Assembly: GCF_016598485.1 (NCBI RefSeq) | Contig: NZ_JAEMUW010000002.1 | Location: 124,001 to 188,000 of the forward strand | Source of the DNA: Micromonospora coerulea | Lineage (GTDB): Bacteria; Actinomycetota; Actinomycetes; Mycobacteriales; Micromonosporaceae | DNA length: 64,000 bases | Reading direction: 5' to 3' | In this document: positions 27,331 through 34,935 of the stretch, one piece after another | Layout of the letters: the number at the start of each line of letters is the position of its first letter | How positions within the stretch are numbered: the stretch's first letter is position 1 | The notes under the pieces: model-generated | What the model saw: only the letters and a program-made list of their open reading frames with translations | Database searches by the model: none | What the model was told of the DNA's origin: nothing | Program-made: the position numbers and the translations under genes

Positions 27331-27360
27331 TTGACATCGATGTCAGACCGGCCCCAGGAT
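27331..27360 (+). promoter_or_regulatory. Fructanase promoter with LacI-type operator 2
   Basis: TTGACA (27331-27336) and CAGGAT (27355-27360) are spaced by 18 nt and form a plausible promoter for the GH32 gene. The perfect 14-bp palindrome TGACATCGATGTCA (27332-27345) overlaps the -35, so the local LacI protein would compete with RNA polymerase. The operator is well supported; the -10 is weaker. Confidence 0.7.
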
Positions 27361-27425
27361 TCGCCCACGGTCCGGACGCCCGGGCCCGGCGGGCCACGGG
27401 CGTCCCCCATGGACGGAGGATGTGG

Positions 27426-29981
27426 ATGAGGATCCGCCGATGGCTGGCCGCCTGCGCGGCCGTGACTCTCCTGGCGACGACACCGGACGCCGGTGCGCAG
27501 GCAGCACCGACCACCACCCGGGACGAGGCCCACCGACCGCAGCTTCACTTCAGTCCCGAGCGCAACTGGATGAACGATCCGAACGGGCTGGTGTGGTACC
27601 AGGGCGAGTGGCACCTGTTCTTCCAGTACAACCCCGAGGGCGCGCAGTGGGGCAACATGTCCTGGGGGCACGCCGTCAGCCCCGACCTGCTGCACTGGAC
27701 GGAGCTGCCGGTCGCGATCCCGTACTCGGCCGACGAGCACATCTTCTCCGGGTCGGTCGTCGTCGACGAGCGGAACACCTCCGGCTTCGGCCGCCCCGGC
27801 GCGCCGGCCCTGGTCGCCGTCTACACCAGCTCGTACCCGGCCACCGGCATCCAGGCGCAGTCGCTGGCGTACAGCACCGACCGCGGGCGCACCTGGACGA
27901 AGTACGCCGGCAACCCGGTGCTGGACCTCCGCTCCCGGGAGTTCCGTGACCCGAAGGTCTTCTGGGACACCAGGTCCGGCCGGTGGACCATGGCGGTCGT
28001 GCTGGCCACCGAGCACAAGGTGAGCTTCTACGGCTCCCCCGACCTGCGGTCATGGACCCATCTGAGCGACTTCGGGCCGGCCAACGCCGTCGGTGGCGTC
28101 TGGGAGGTGCCGGACCTGTTCGAGCTGCCGGTCGACGGCGACCCGCGGCGCACCAGGTGGGTCCTGGTGGTCAACCTGAACCCGGGCGCGGTGGCCGGCG
28201 GGTCGGGCGCGCAGTACTTCGTCGGCGACTGGGACGGCACCCGGTTCACCGCCGACAACGTCGTCACCGGCGAGCCGGAGCCGCCGGCCGGGACACTCTT
28301 CGCCGACTTCGAGGACGACTACGCCGGATGGGCGGTCGAGAACGACCCGACGCTGGGGCCCGGGCCCTTCGGCACCGGCCCGTACCCGGGAACCGTCCCC
28401 GGGCAGCAGCAGGTGAGCGGCTTCCGCGGCCGGTCCCTGGTCAACAGCTTCGTCGGCTTCGACGCGCCCAGGGGGCGGCTGGTCTCCCCCGAGTTCACCC
28501 TCGGCCAGGACTACCTGAACCTGCTCGTCGGCGGGGGCGCCCACCCGCACCTGCCCGGCACCACGACCGACTTCGTGCCGGCCGACGCCGAACCCGTGCT
28601 CGACTTCGAGTTCCCCGACGGCCAGACGTACGAGCAGGCGGGGTGGACGGCGACCGGCGGGCTGCGCGACCGCGCGCCGGTGGTCGGACCGGCCCGGTCG
28701 GAGCGCGGCCACGTCGGCGACAAGTTGCTCACCACCTTCTTCGAGGCCGACTCGACGACGGGCACGCTGACCTCGCCCGGCTTCACGATCGACCGCAACC
28801 ACCTGAGCGTGCTCGTCGGCGCCGGCGGCCACCTGACCGACGGCACCGGGCGTACGGTGGTCGAGCTGCTGGTGGACGGGCGGGTGGTGCGGACCGCCAC
28901 CGGCAACTTCTCCGGCTTCCTGAACTGGCGCAGCTGGGACGTGAGCGACCTGCGGGGTCGCACCGCGCAGCTGCGGATCGTCGACGAGAACACCGGCGGG
29001 TGGGGGCACCTCCTGGTCGACCACCTCGTCGCCACCGACGAACCGGTACTGCCCCGCTCGGTGGAGACCGCGGTCAACCTCGTCATGGACGGCCAGGTCG
29101 TGCGGACCGCCACCGGTAAGGACAGCGAACGCCTGGACTGGGTGGGCTGGGACGTCCGCGAGTACGCGGGGCGGCGGGCCCACCTGGAGATCAACGACCT
29201 CAACTCCGGTGGCTGGGGGCACATCCTCGTCGACCACGTCATGTTCGCCGACCGGCCGGCGCAGAGCGAGCTGGAACGCTACGACTGGCTCGACCACGGC
29301 AAGGACTACTACGCGGCGGTCTCGTACAACAACGCCCCGGGCGGCAGCCGCGTCGCGATCGGTTGGATGAACAACTGGCAGTACGCCGGCAGCGTCCCGA
29401 CCGCGCCGTGGCGCGGCGCGATGGCCCTGCCCCGGGAGTTCGCGCTGCGGACCGTCGCCGGCGAGGTGCGCCTCGTCCAGTCGCCGGCCGACCAGCTCAC
29501 CACCCTGCGGGGCGACGGCGAGGGGTTCACGCTGCACGACACGACCCTGCGGCCCGGGGTGCTCGACCTGCCCCCGGCGGCGGACGGCACCGTGCTGGAG
29601 ATCCAGGCGGAGTTCGAACTCGGCGACGCCGACCGCTTCGGCCTCCAGCTCCGCGGCGGCGACCAGGAACGGACGGTGGTCGGGTACGACGCCGGGGCGC
29701 GTCGCCTCTACGTCGACCGGACCCGCTCCGGCGAGGTGGAGGTCGGGCCACTCTTCCCCGGCGTGCACTCCGGCCCGCTCTCCGCCGACGGCAACCGGGT
29801 GCGGATGACGGTGTACGTGGACCGGTCGTCCGTGGAGGTGTTCGGCGGGGCGGGACAGACCACCATCACCGACCAGATCTTCCCCGCGGTCACCAGCGAC
29901 CAGACCCGCCTCTTCGCCGAGGGCGGCGACGTGGTGGTGCGGTCGCTCACCATCCGGCCGCTGCGGTCGGTGTGGCGATAA
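27426..29981 (+). CDS. Secreted GH32 fructan hydrolase (levanase/inulinase-like) with nested insertion
   Basis: The 851-residue enzyme has a signal peptide (MRIRRWLAACAAVTLLATTP, cut near AQA) and the three GH32 acidic residues: Asp51 in NWMNDPNG, Asp175 in FRDPK, and Glu227 in WEVPDLFEL. The family more often has Cys before the Pro in that last motif. The propeller is interrupted at about residue 290 and resumes near 616 (YDWLDHGKDYYAAVSYNNAP). The inserted 325 residues contain two copies of one domain, the second placed inside the first. A GH32 C-terminal sandwich follows, with VYVDRSSVEVFGGAGQTTITDQIF. The ATG at 27426 is five bases from GGAGGA; an ATG six bases earlier overlaps that site. 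Levan or inulin is the likely substrate. Confidence 0.93.
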   Translation: MRIRRWLAACAAVTLLATTPDAGAQAAPTTTRDEAHRPQLHFSPERNWMNDPNGLVWYQGEWHLFFQYNPEGAQWGNMSWGHAVSPDLLHWTELPVAIPYSADEHIFSGSVVVDERNTSGFGRPGAPALVAVYTSSYPATGIQAQSLAYSTDRGRTWTKYAGNPVLDLRSREFRDPKVFWDTRSGRWTMAVVLATEHKVSFYGSPDLRSWTHLSDFGPANAVGGVWEVPDLFELPVDGDPRRTRWVLVVNLNPGAVAGGSGAQYFVGDWDGTRFTADNVVTGEPEPPAGTLFADFEDDYAGWAVENDPTLGPGPFGTGPYPGTVPGQQQVSGFRGRSLVNSFVGFDAPRGRLVSPEFTLGQDYLNLLVGGGAHPHLPGTTTDFVPADAEPVLDFEFPDGQTYEQAGWTATGGLRDRAPVVGPARSERGHVGDKLLTTFFEADSTTGTLTSPGFTIDRNHLSVLVGAGGHLTDGTGRTVVELLVDGRVVRTATGNFSGFLNWRSWDVSDLRGRTAQLRIVDENTGGWGHLLVDHLVATDEPVLPRSVETAVNLVMDGQVVRTATGKDSERLDWVGWDVREYAGRRAHLEINDLNSGGWGHILVDHVMFADRPAQSELERYDWLDHGKDYYAAVSYNNAPGGSRVAIGWMNNWQYAGSVPTAPWRGAMALPREFALRTVAGEVRLVQSPADQLTTLRGDGEGFTLHDTTLRPGVLDLPPAADGTVLEIQAEFELGDADRFGLQLRGGDQERTVVGYDAGARRLYVDRTRSGEVEVGPLFPGVHSGPLSADGNRVRMTVYVDRSSVEVFGGAGQTTITDQIFPAVTSDQTRLFAEGGDVVVRSLTIRPLRSVWR

Positions 29982-30000
29982 CCTGACCGTCGATCACCGT

Positions 30001-30038
30001 CGGTCCGGGGCCACGGCGTACGCCGTGGCCCCGGACCG
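30001..30038 (+). terminator. 38-bp perfect palindrome after the fructanase gene
   Basis: Arms CGGTCCGGGGCCACGGCG (30001-30018) and its exact complement at 30021-30038 flank TA. The centre is itself palindromic, so all 38 bases pair. It lies 19 nt past the stop and just before the regulator gene, and probably terminates or attenuates read-through. Confidence 0.85.
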
Positions 30039-30071
30039 CCACCGCAGCACCCCCGCCCGGTAGGAGCGCCC

Positions 30072-31124
30072 ATGCACGCTGCCGCCCCCGCGACGTCGGC
30101 CGGCAAGGCCCGACCGACGCTCCGCGACGTCGCGCTGCTCGCTGGCGTGAGCCCGAAGACGGTCTCCCGGGTGGTCAACGGCGAGGCGGGCGTGTCCGCA
30201 CCGAAGACCGCCGCCGTGCAGCGGGCGATCGCGCAACTCGACTACCGGCCCAACTTCACCGCGAGCAGCCTGCGGCGGTCCAGCGGCCGCAGCGCGGCGA
30301 TCGCGGCGGTCCTGGAGGACCTGGCGAACCCCTTCTCGGCCGCCCTGCACCGCGCCCTCGAGGACGCCGCGCGGGATCGGGGCGTGCTCATCTTCGCCGG
30401 CAGCGTGGACGAGAACCCGGAACGGGAGCGGGACCTCATCCACGCCTTCACCATGCGGCAGGCCGACGCCCTGGTCGTGGTGCCGGCCAGCGACGACCAG
30501 AGCTACCTGGCCGGCGAGGTCAACGCCGGCACCCCGGTGGTCTTCGTCGACCGGCCGCCGGTCGGGCTGCCGGTCGACGCCGTTCTCGCCGACAACCACG
30601 ACGGCGCCGCGTCCGCCGTCCACCACCTCGTCGCCCACGGCCACCGGCACATCGCCTACCTCGGCGACCTCCAGACCATCCCCACGGCCCGACAACGGTT
30701 CCAGGGTTTCCGGGAGGCGCTCGCCGACCACGGCATCCGACCGTCCACCGCCCCCGCCGTCCACGATCTGCACACCGAGCGGGCCTCGGAGGAGGCGGTC
30801 CGCCGGCTGCTCTCCGCCGAGTCCCCACCCACCGCGCTCTTCACCTCGCAGAACCTGGTCACCATCGGGGCGATCCGGGCCCTCCAGCAGCTCGGCCGGC
30901 AACACGAGGTCGCCCTCGTGGGCTTCGACGACTTCCCGCTCGCCGACCTCCTCCAGCCGGCGGTCACGGTGGTCGCGCAGGACCCGTCCGAGATGGGCCG
31001 GGTCGCCGCGTCGTTGATCTTCCGGCGCCTCGACGGCGAGCAGTGGCGACCGCGGACCCACCTGGTGGCGACCCGGCTGATCCCCCGTGGCTCCGGCGAG
31101 ATCAGGGGACCGCACCGCGGCTGA
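30072..31124 (+). CDS. LacI-family transcriptional regulator of the fructan locus
   Basis: The 350-residue repressor has an N-terminal LacI helix-turn-helix (PTLRDVALLAGVSPKTVSRVVNG, then LDYRPNFTASSLR as hinge) and a periplasmic-binding-like effector domain (AIAAVLEDLANPFSAALHR, VVFVDRPPVG, HRHIAYLGD, VALVGFDDFPLADLL). It follows the fructanase. The two palindromes between the fructanase and importer starts are its likely targets, with a fructose-related sugar as inducer. A TAGGAG site precedes the ATG. Confidence 0.92.
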   Translation: MHAAAPATSAGKARPTLRDVALLAGVSPKTVSRVVNGEAGVSAPKTAAVQRAIAQLDYRPNFTASSLRRSSGRSAAIAAVLEDLANPFSAALHRALEDAARDRGVLIFAGSVDENPERERDLIHAFTMRQADALVVVPASDDQSYLAGEVNAGTPVVFVDRPPVGLPVDAVLADNHDGAASAVHHLVAHGHRHIAYLGDLQTIPTARQRFQGFREALADHGIRPSTAPAVHDLHTERASEEAVRRLLSAESPPTALFTSQNLVTIGAIRALQQLGRQHEVALVGFDDFPLADLLQPAVTVVAQDPSEMGRVAASLIFRRLDGEQWRPRTHLVATRLIPRGSGEIRGPHRG

Positions 31125-31165
31125 TGAGCGCGCCGGCCGCCCCGGCGCCGGCCGCCCCCGGCGGC

Positions 31166-31279
31166 GCCGAGCTCGTCGATGATCAGCGCGGCCAGCCGGT
31201 CCAGCCCCAGGTCGATCTGCTCCGGCGTCACCGCGCTGACCGACAGCCGCAGCGGGTCGACCGTGATGTTCAGCTCCAC
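31166..31279 (-). pseudogene. Possible remnant of an aminotransferase C-terminus
   Basis: Starting from a GTG two bases after the hydroxyacid-oxidase stop, the frame reads VELNITVDPLRLSVSAVTPE and then QIDLGLDRLAALI. This resembles the last 30 residues of fold-type-I PLP aminotransferases. The reading then runs into Gly/Arg-rich sequence with no stop for several hundred bases, opposite the LacI gene, so no intact gene is present. A frameshift at a C5 run near 31155 would give a stop at 31102. It may be a small coding gene with an error, or a relic. Confidence 0.25.
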
Positions 31280-31281
31280 GG

Positions 31282-32373
31282 TCAGCCTCCGGTCGTCGTG
31301 CGCAGGTGTCGGGCGGCGGCCGGGTCGGCGCAGCCGGTCAGGGTGAGCGCGTCGCGCAGCTCGGCGGCGAGCAGCGCCAGGGCCGCCTCGGCGCCGGCCC
31401 GGCCGCCCGCCGCGAGCGCCCAGAGCATCGGGCGGCCGACCAGCACCCCGGTCGCGCCGAGCGCCAGCGCCCGCAGCACGTCGACCCCGCCGCGCACGCC
31501 GCTGTCCAGCAGCACCTCGCACCGCTCCCCCACCGCGGTCACCACGTCGGGCAGCGCCGTCGCGGTGGCCGGCGCGGCGTCGAGCTGCCGGCCACCGTGG
31601 TTGGAGACCACCACCGCGTCCGCCCCGGTCTCCGCGGCGCGGGCCGCGTCGCGGGGGTCGAGGATGCCCTTGACCACCAGGGGCAGCGGGGTACGACCGC
31701 GCAGCCAGGCCAGGTCCGCCCAGCTCAGCGCCGGGGCGAAGACCGCACCGGGGTGTACCGCCACCGCGGAGACCCCGGGGGTGCCCTGGTGGGCCAGGTC
31801 GTTCCGCCCGCCCGGCAGGTTCGCCGCGGTGACATGCGGGGGCAGGGCGAAGCCGTTGCGGACGTCGCGCAGCCGCCGGCCGAGGATCGGCACGTCGACG
31901 GTGACCATCAGCGCGGCGCAGCCGGCGGCGTGCGCCCGGTCCAGCAGGTCGGCGACCATGCCCCGGTCGCGCAGCCAGTAGAGCTGGAACCAGACCTCCC
32001 CGCCGGCCGCGGCGACCTCCTCGATCCGGGTGCTGCTCAGCGTGCTGGCCACGTAGGGCACCCCGGCCGCACGGGCGGCGGCCGCCAGCGCCGGCTCGCC
32101 GTCCGGATGCACCAGCCGCTGGTACGCCATCGGCGCGACCGCCACCGGCATCGCCTGCGGCCGGCCGAGCAGCGGTGCGTCGGTCCGCGGCCGATCCACG
32201 CCCGTCAGCACCCGGGGCAGCACCGCGACCCGGTCCAGCGCCGCCCGGTTGGCGGTCAGCGTGGTCTCCGTCCCGCTGCCGCCCTCGACGAAGTCCCACA
32301 CCTCCGGCGGCAGCGCGGCCCGGGCCAGCCCCGCAAAGTCGGCCAGGCTCGCCGGCAGCAGCGGCTCAGCCAT
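31282..32373 (-). CDS. FMN-dependent alpha-hydroxy-acid oxidase/dehydrogenase
   Basis: The 363-residue TIM-barrel flavoenzyme oxidises 2-hydroxy acids such as lactate, glycolate or mandelate. Motifs are PEVWDFVEGGSGTETTLTAN, MPVAVAPMAYQRLVHPDGE, WFQLYWLRDRG, LVVKGILDPRDA, the catalytic VVSNHGGRQLD, and VLLDSGVRGGVDVLRALALGA. These are shared by lactate dehydrogenase LldD, glycolate oxidase and hydroxymandelate oxidase; the substrate cannot be chosen. The start at 32373 has a poor ribosome site and a longer frame exists. Confidence 0.9.
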   Translation of the reverse strand: MAEPLLPASLADFAGLARAALPPEVWDFVEGGSGTETTLTANRAALDRVAVLPRVLTGVDRPRTDAPLLGRPQAMPVAVAPMAYQRLVHPDGEPALAAAARAAGVPYVASTLSSTRIEEVAAAGGEVWFQLYWLRDRGMVADLLDRAHAAGCAALMVTVDVPILGRRLRDVRNGFALPPHVTAANLPGGRNDLAHQGTPGVSAVAVHPGAVFAPALSWADLAWLRGRTPLPLVVKGILDPRDAARAAETGADAVVVSNHGGRQLDAAPATATALPDVVTAVGERCEVLLDSGVRGGVDVLRALALGATGVLVGRPMLWALAAGGRAGAEAALALLAAELRDALTLTGCADPAAARHLRTTTGG

Positions 32374-32607
32374 CGGCGCGCCCGCCGTCCGTCGCACCGG
32401 CCGCCGACCGACCGTGTCCAACCCGAACCGCTGCGGCAGGAACGCGGCTGCCCCGCCGGCTGACGTTCGCGGCGGGGGTGGCGCTGAGCGGCACGCCCCG
32501 GCTGCTCGCGCTGGCGCTCAGCGACCGGCTGCTGGTGGTGCTCATGATCCGGCGCATCACGATCCTTCCGGTTCGCGGGCAGACCGTCAGTCTGCCAAGG
32601 TCCAGGG

Positions 32608-33075
32608 GTGAACGGGGACCAGGTGACCGCACTGCTGGACGAGTTCGCCGCGGACGGGCTGCGGGTCTGGGTGGCCGGCGGCTGGGCGGTGGACGCGGTG
32701 GTGGGCCGGCAAACCCGGCCGCACGCCGACCTCGACCTGGCGATCGACGCGAGCCAGCAGGCGGAGTTGCTCGCGCTGCTCGACCGGCTCGGCTTCGTGA
32801 CCACGGTGGACTGGCTGCCGGTCCGCGCCGAGCTGACCGCGCCGGACGGCCGGAAGGTCGACATCCACCCGGTGGCGTTCCGCTCGGACGGCAGCGGAGT
32901 GCAGTCCGGACTGGACGACGCGACGTTCGCGTACGCCGCGGACGGCTTCGCCGAGGGCGTCATCGACGGCCGCCCGGTGCCCTGCCTGTCGGTGGGCCAG
33001 CAGCTCCGTTTCCGGGAGGGCTACCCGCCGCGGGAGGTCGACCACCACGACATCGCCCTGCTGCGCGGGCTCTGA
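32608..33075 (+). CDS. AadB/LinB-type nucleotidyltransferase
   Basis: The 155-residue protein has the nucleotidyltransferase core VWVAGGWAVDAVVGRQTRPH followed by ADLDLAID, the GGWAxD...H.DLDL pattern of aminoglycoside 2''- and lincosamide adenylyltransferases. Its size also fits that group. Family members transfer AMP to antibiotic hydroxyls, but many chromosomal relatives have no known substrate. The gene starts with a GTG at 32608. The 230 nt upstream contain no recognisable gene. Confidence 0.8.
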   Translation: MNGDQVTALLDEFAADGLRVWVAGGWAVDAVVGRQTRPHADLDLAIDASQQAELLALLDRLGFVTTVDWLPVRAELTAPDGRKVDIHPVAFRSDGSGVQSGLDDATFAYAADGFAEGVIDGRPVPCLSVGQQLRFREGYPPREVDHHDIALLRGL

Positions 33076-33126
33076 CCAACCTGCCGGCCGCACCGTGGTG
33101 TCGGTGGGCGGGAGTACGGTCGGGCC

Positions 33127-33519
33127 ATGGCGACCTGGGACGACGTACGACGGATCGCGCTCGCCCTGCCGGAGACCACCGAGCGCGGCTCCCACGACGA
33201 CCTGCCCGCGTGGCGGGTCCGCGACAAGCTCTTCGTCTGGGAACGGCCGCTGCGCCGCGGTGACCTGGCGGCGTTGGGCGATGCCGCGCCGGACGGGCCG
33301 ATCCTCGGCGCCCGGGTGCCCGACGAGGGCGCCAAGGAGGCGCTCCTCGCCGACGACCCCGAGGTCTACTTCACCACCCCGCACTTCGACGGATACCCGG
33401 CGGTGCTGGTCCGGCTCGACCGGATCGGCGTCGAGGAGCTGACCGAGCTGATCACCGAGGCGTGGCTGGCGCGCGCCCCGAAGCGGCTCGCCGGCCAGTT
33501 CAGGACGACGACCGGCTGA
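33127..33519 (+). CDS. MmcQ/YjbR-family protein
   Basis: The 130-residue protein shows the YjbR/CyaY-like pattern: WDDVRRIALALPETTERGSH, WRVRDKLFVWERPL, ALLADDPEVYFTTPHFDGYP and LITEAWLARAPKRLA. Members are small DNA-binding-like or frataxin-like proteins of unknown role. It follows the nucleotidyltransferase by 51 nt and precedes the HAD gene by 47 nt, so the three may share a transcript. Confidence 0.88.
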   Translation: MATWDDVRRIALALPETTERGSHDDLPAWRVRDKLFVWERPLRRGDLAALGDAAPDGPILGARVPDEGAKEALLADDPEVYFTTPHFDGYPAVLVRLDRIGVEELTELITEAWLARAPKRLAGQFRTTTG

Positions 33520-33566
33520 GGTTCCCCCGCCGTCCGACCGGATCCCGGCTGCCCTAGCATCTGCCC

Positions 33567-34208
33567 ATGCGGGCGGCACACGAGCGGGTGGACGCGATCG
33601 TCTTCGACATGGACGGCACGCTGATCGAGTCCCACGCGGTGGTGCCCGCGGCCTACCGTGCCGCCATCATGGACGCCGGCGGACCGCTGCTCTCCGACGC
33701 CGAGATCATCGCCGGGTACCCGCTCGGGCCACCGGCCGCGCTGCTGACGCACCTGCTCCGACGGTCGGCCACCGACCGCGACCTCGCCCGCTACCACGCC
33801 CACCTGACCACCCTCGCCACGCAGGTCACCGTCTATCCCGGGGTGGCCGACCTGCTCGCCGGCGTCGCCGGGCGGAGGGCGGTCGGTCTTTTCACCGGCG
33901 CCAGCCACCGGGCGGCCGAGATCCTGCTCGACCGGGTCGGTCTGCTCGGGCATTTCCAGGTCGTCGTCGGCGGGGACGAGGTCGGGCGACCCAAACCCGA
34001 GCCCGACGGCGTCGAGCTGGCCTGCCGGCTGCTCGGCGTCCCTCCCACCCGAACCGCGTATGTCGGTGACTCGCCGCTCGACCTTCGAGCGGCGCGCCGC
34101 AGCGGCGCGCTGGCGGTGGCCGCCGGCTGGGGCCATCAGTACGACCCGGGTGTGCCGGCGGACCGTACCGCCGGCCATCCTCGTGAGCTGCTGGCGCTGC
34201 TCGGCTGA
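33567..34208 (+). CDS. HAD-superfamily phosphatase (PGP/beta-PGM-like)
   Basis: The 213-residue hydrolase carries motif I IVFDMDGTLIESH with the nucleophilic Asp, a helical cap, motif II FTGAS, motif III Lys in GRPKPEP, and motif IV YVGDSPLDLRAARRSG. This resembles phosphoglycolate phosphatase and related enzymes. The substrate is unknown. Confidence 0.9.
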   Translation: MRAAHERVDAIVFDMDGTLIESHAVVPAAYRAAIMDAGGPLLSDAEIIAGYPLGPPAALLTHLLRRSATDRDLARYHAHLTTLATQVTVYPGVADLLAGVAGRRAVGLFTGASHRAAEILLDRVGLLGHFQVVVGGDEVGRPKPEPDGVELACRLLGVPPTRTAYVGDSPLDLRAARRSGALAVAAGWGHQYDPGVPADRTAGHPRELLALLG

Positions 34209-34215
34209 GCGCGGA

Positions 34216-34692
34216 TCACCGCCCGGGCGGGAGCACCGCCTGCACCGCCTGCGCCGGGGTGTCGACGGGACGTGGCCCGGGCACCGGCTCGCCGGTGGGA
34301 CCGAGGATCCGCCAGCCGCCGAGAAGCACCACCGGAACGGTGCCCCGCCGCATCGCCAGGGCCACCTCGCTGAGCGTCCCCCAGGAGCCGCCGACCGCGA
34401 TCACCGCGTCCGCGCTCCACACCAGGATCGCGTTACGCGCCTGCCCCATGTTCGTCACCACGGACGCGGACACGTCGGCCGGGCCGGGATCGGCGCCGTC
34501 GTCGGGGCGTACGGCGATGACCAGGCCGTCGCGGGAGCGGGCGCCGGCGGCGACCGCGGCCATCACCCCGCCGCCGCCTCCGCAGAGGACGGTGACACCC
34601 CGCTCGGCCAGCAGCTCCCCCACCCGTCGGGCGTGCGTCAGCTCCGTCTCCGTGGCCTCCGCCGGCCCGCACACCGCCACCTGGAATCGCAC
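34216..34692 (-). CDS. LOG/TIGR00725-type Rossmann protein
   Basis: The 158-residue protein has the SLOG-like nucleotide fold: VAVCGPAEATETELTHARRV, VTVLCGGGGGVMAAVAAGAR and AVGGSWGTLSEVALAMRRGTVPVVLLGGW. The cytokinin-activating LOG enzymes carry PGGxGTxxE; here the equivalent is VGGSWGTLSE, as in the TIGR00725 group of unknown function. It starts with a GTG after GGAGGTGGGG. It converges on the HAD gene with 7 nt between stops. Confidence 0.85.
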   Translation of the reverse strand: MRFQVAVCGPAEATETELTHARRVGELLAERGVTVLCGGGGGVMAAVAAGARSRDGLVIAVRPDDGADPGPADVSASVVTNMGQARNAILVWSADAVIAVGGSWGTLSEVALAMRRGTVPVVLLGGWRILGPTGEPVPGPRPVDTPAQAVQAVLPPGR

Positions 34693-34935
34693 CGCCCCAC
34701 CTCCACCACCGAGGCTATCGAGACGTACGCGGGCCGGCCGGCGGGTCCGATCGACCCGGACGCGGAGTTCACCGTGGGCCCGGACGAAGAGACCGACTCG
34801 GGTCCTGTCTGGACGGCTGCGTCGAGGCGCGGGCGGTGGTGGCCGCCGGGAGCCTGGCCGACGTGGTGCGGACGAACTGGGGCGCGCCGGTGAACCTGCG
34901 ATCGATCCCGGTCCACAGCGGCCCGGTCAGCTCCC

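Noticed and set aside
30656..32299. 547-codon minus-strand frame through the hydroxyacid oxidase and LacI genes
   Set aside because: Shadow frame; only a short stretch after the oxidase stop looks protein-like and is listed separately.
32460..32607. Hydrophobic reading (LTFAAGVALSGTPRLLALAL) upstream of the nucleotidyltransferase
   Set aside because: No ribosome site, no family features, and the frame continues as a shadow through the next gene.
34700..34935. Protein-like fragments between the LOG-like gene and the chain-length factor (PIDPDAEFTVGPDEE; VVAAGSLADVVRTNWGAP)
   Set aside because: They lie in different frames, lack a start with a ribosome site, and match no family I know; possibly a relic but not supportable.
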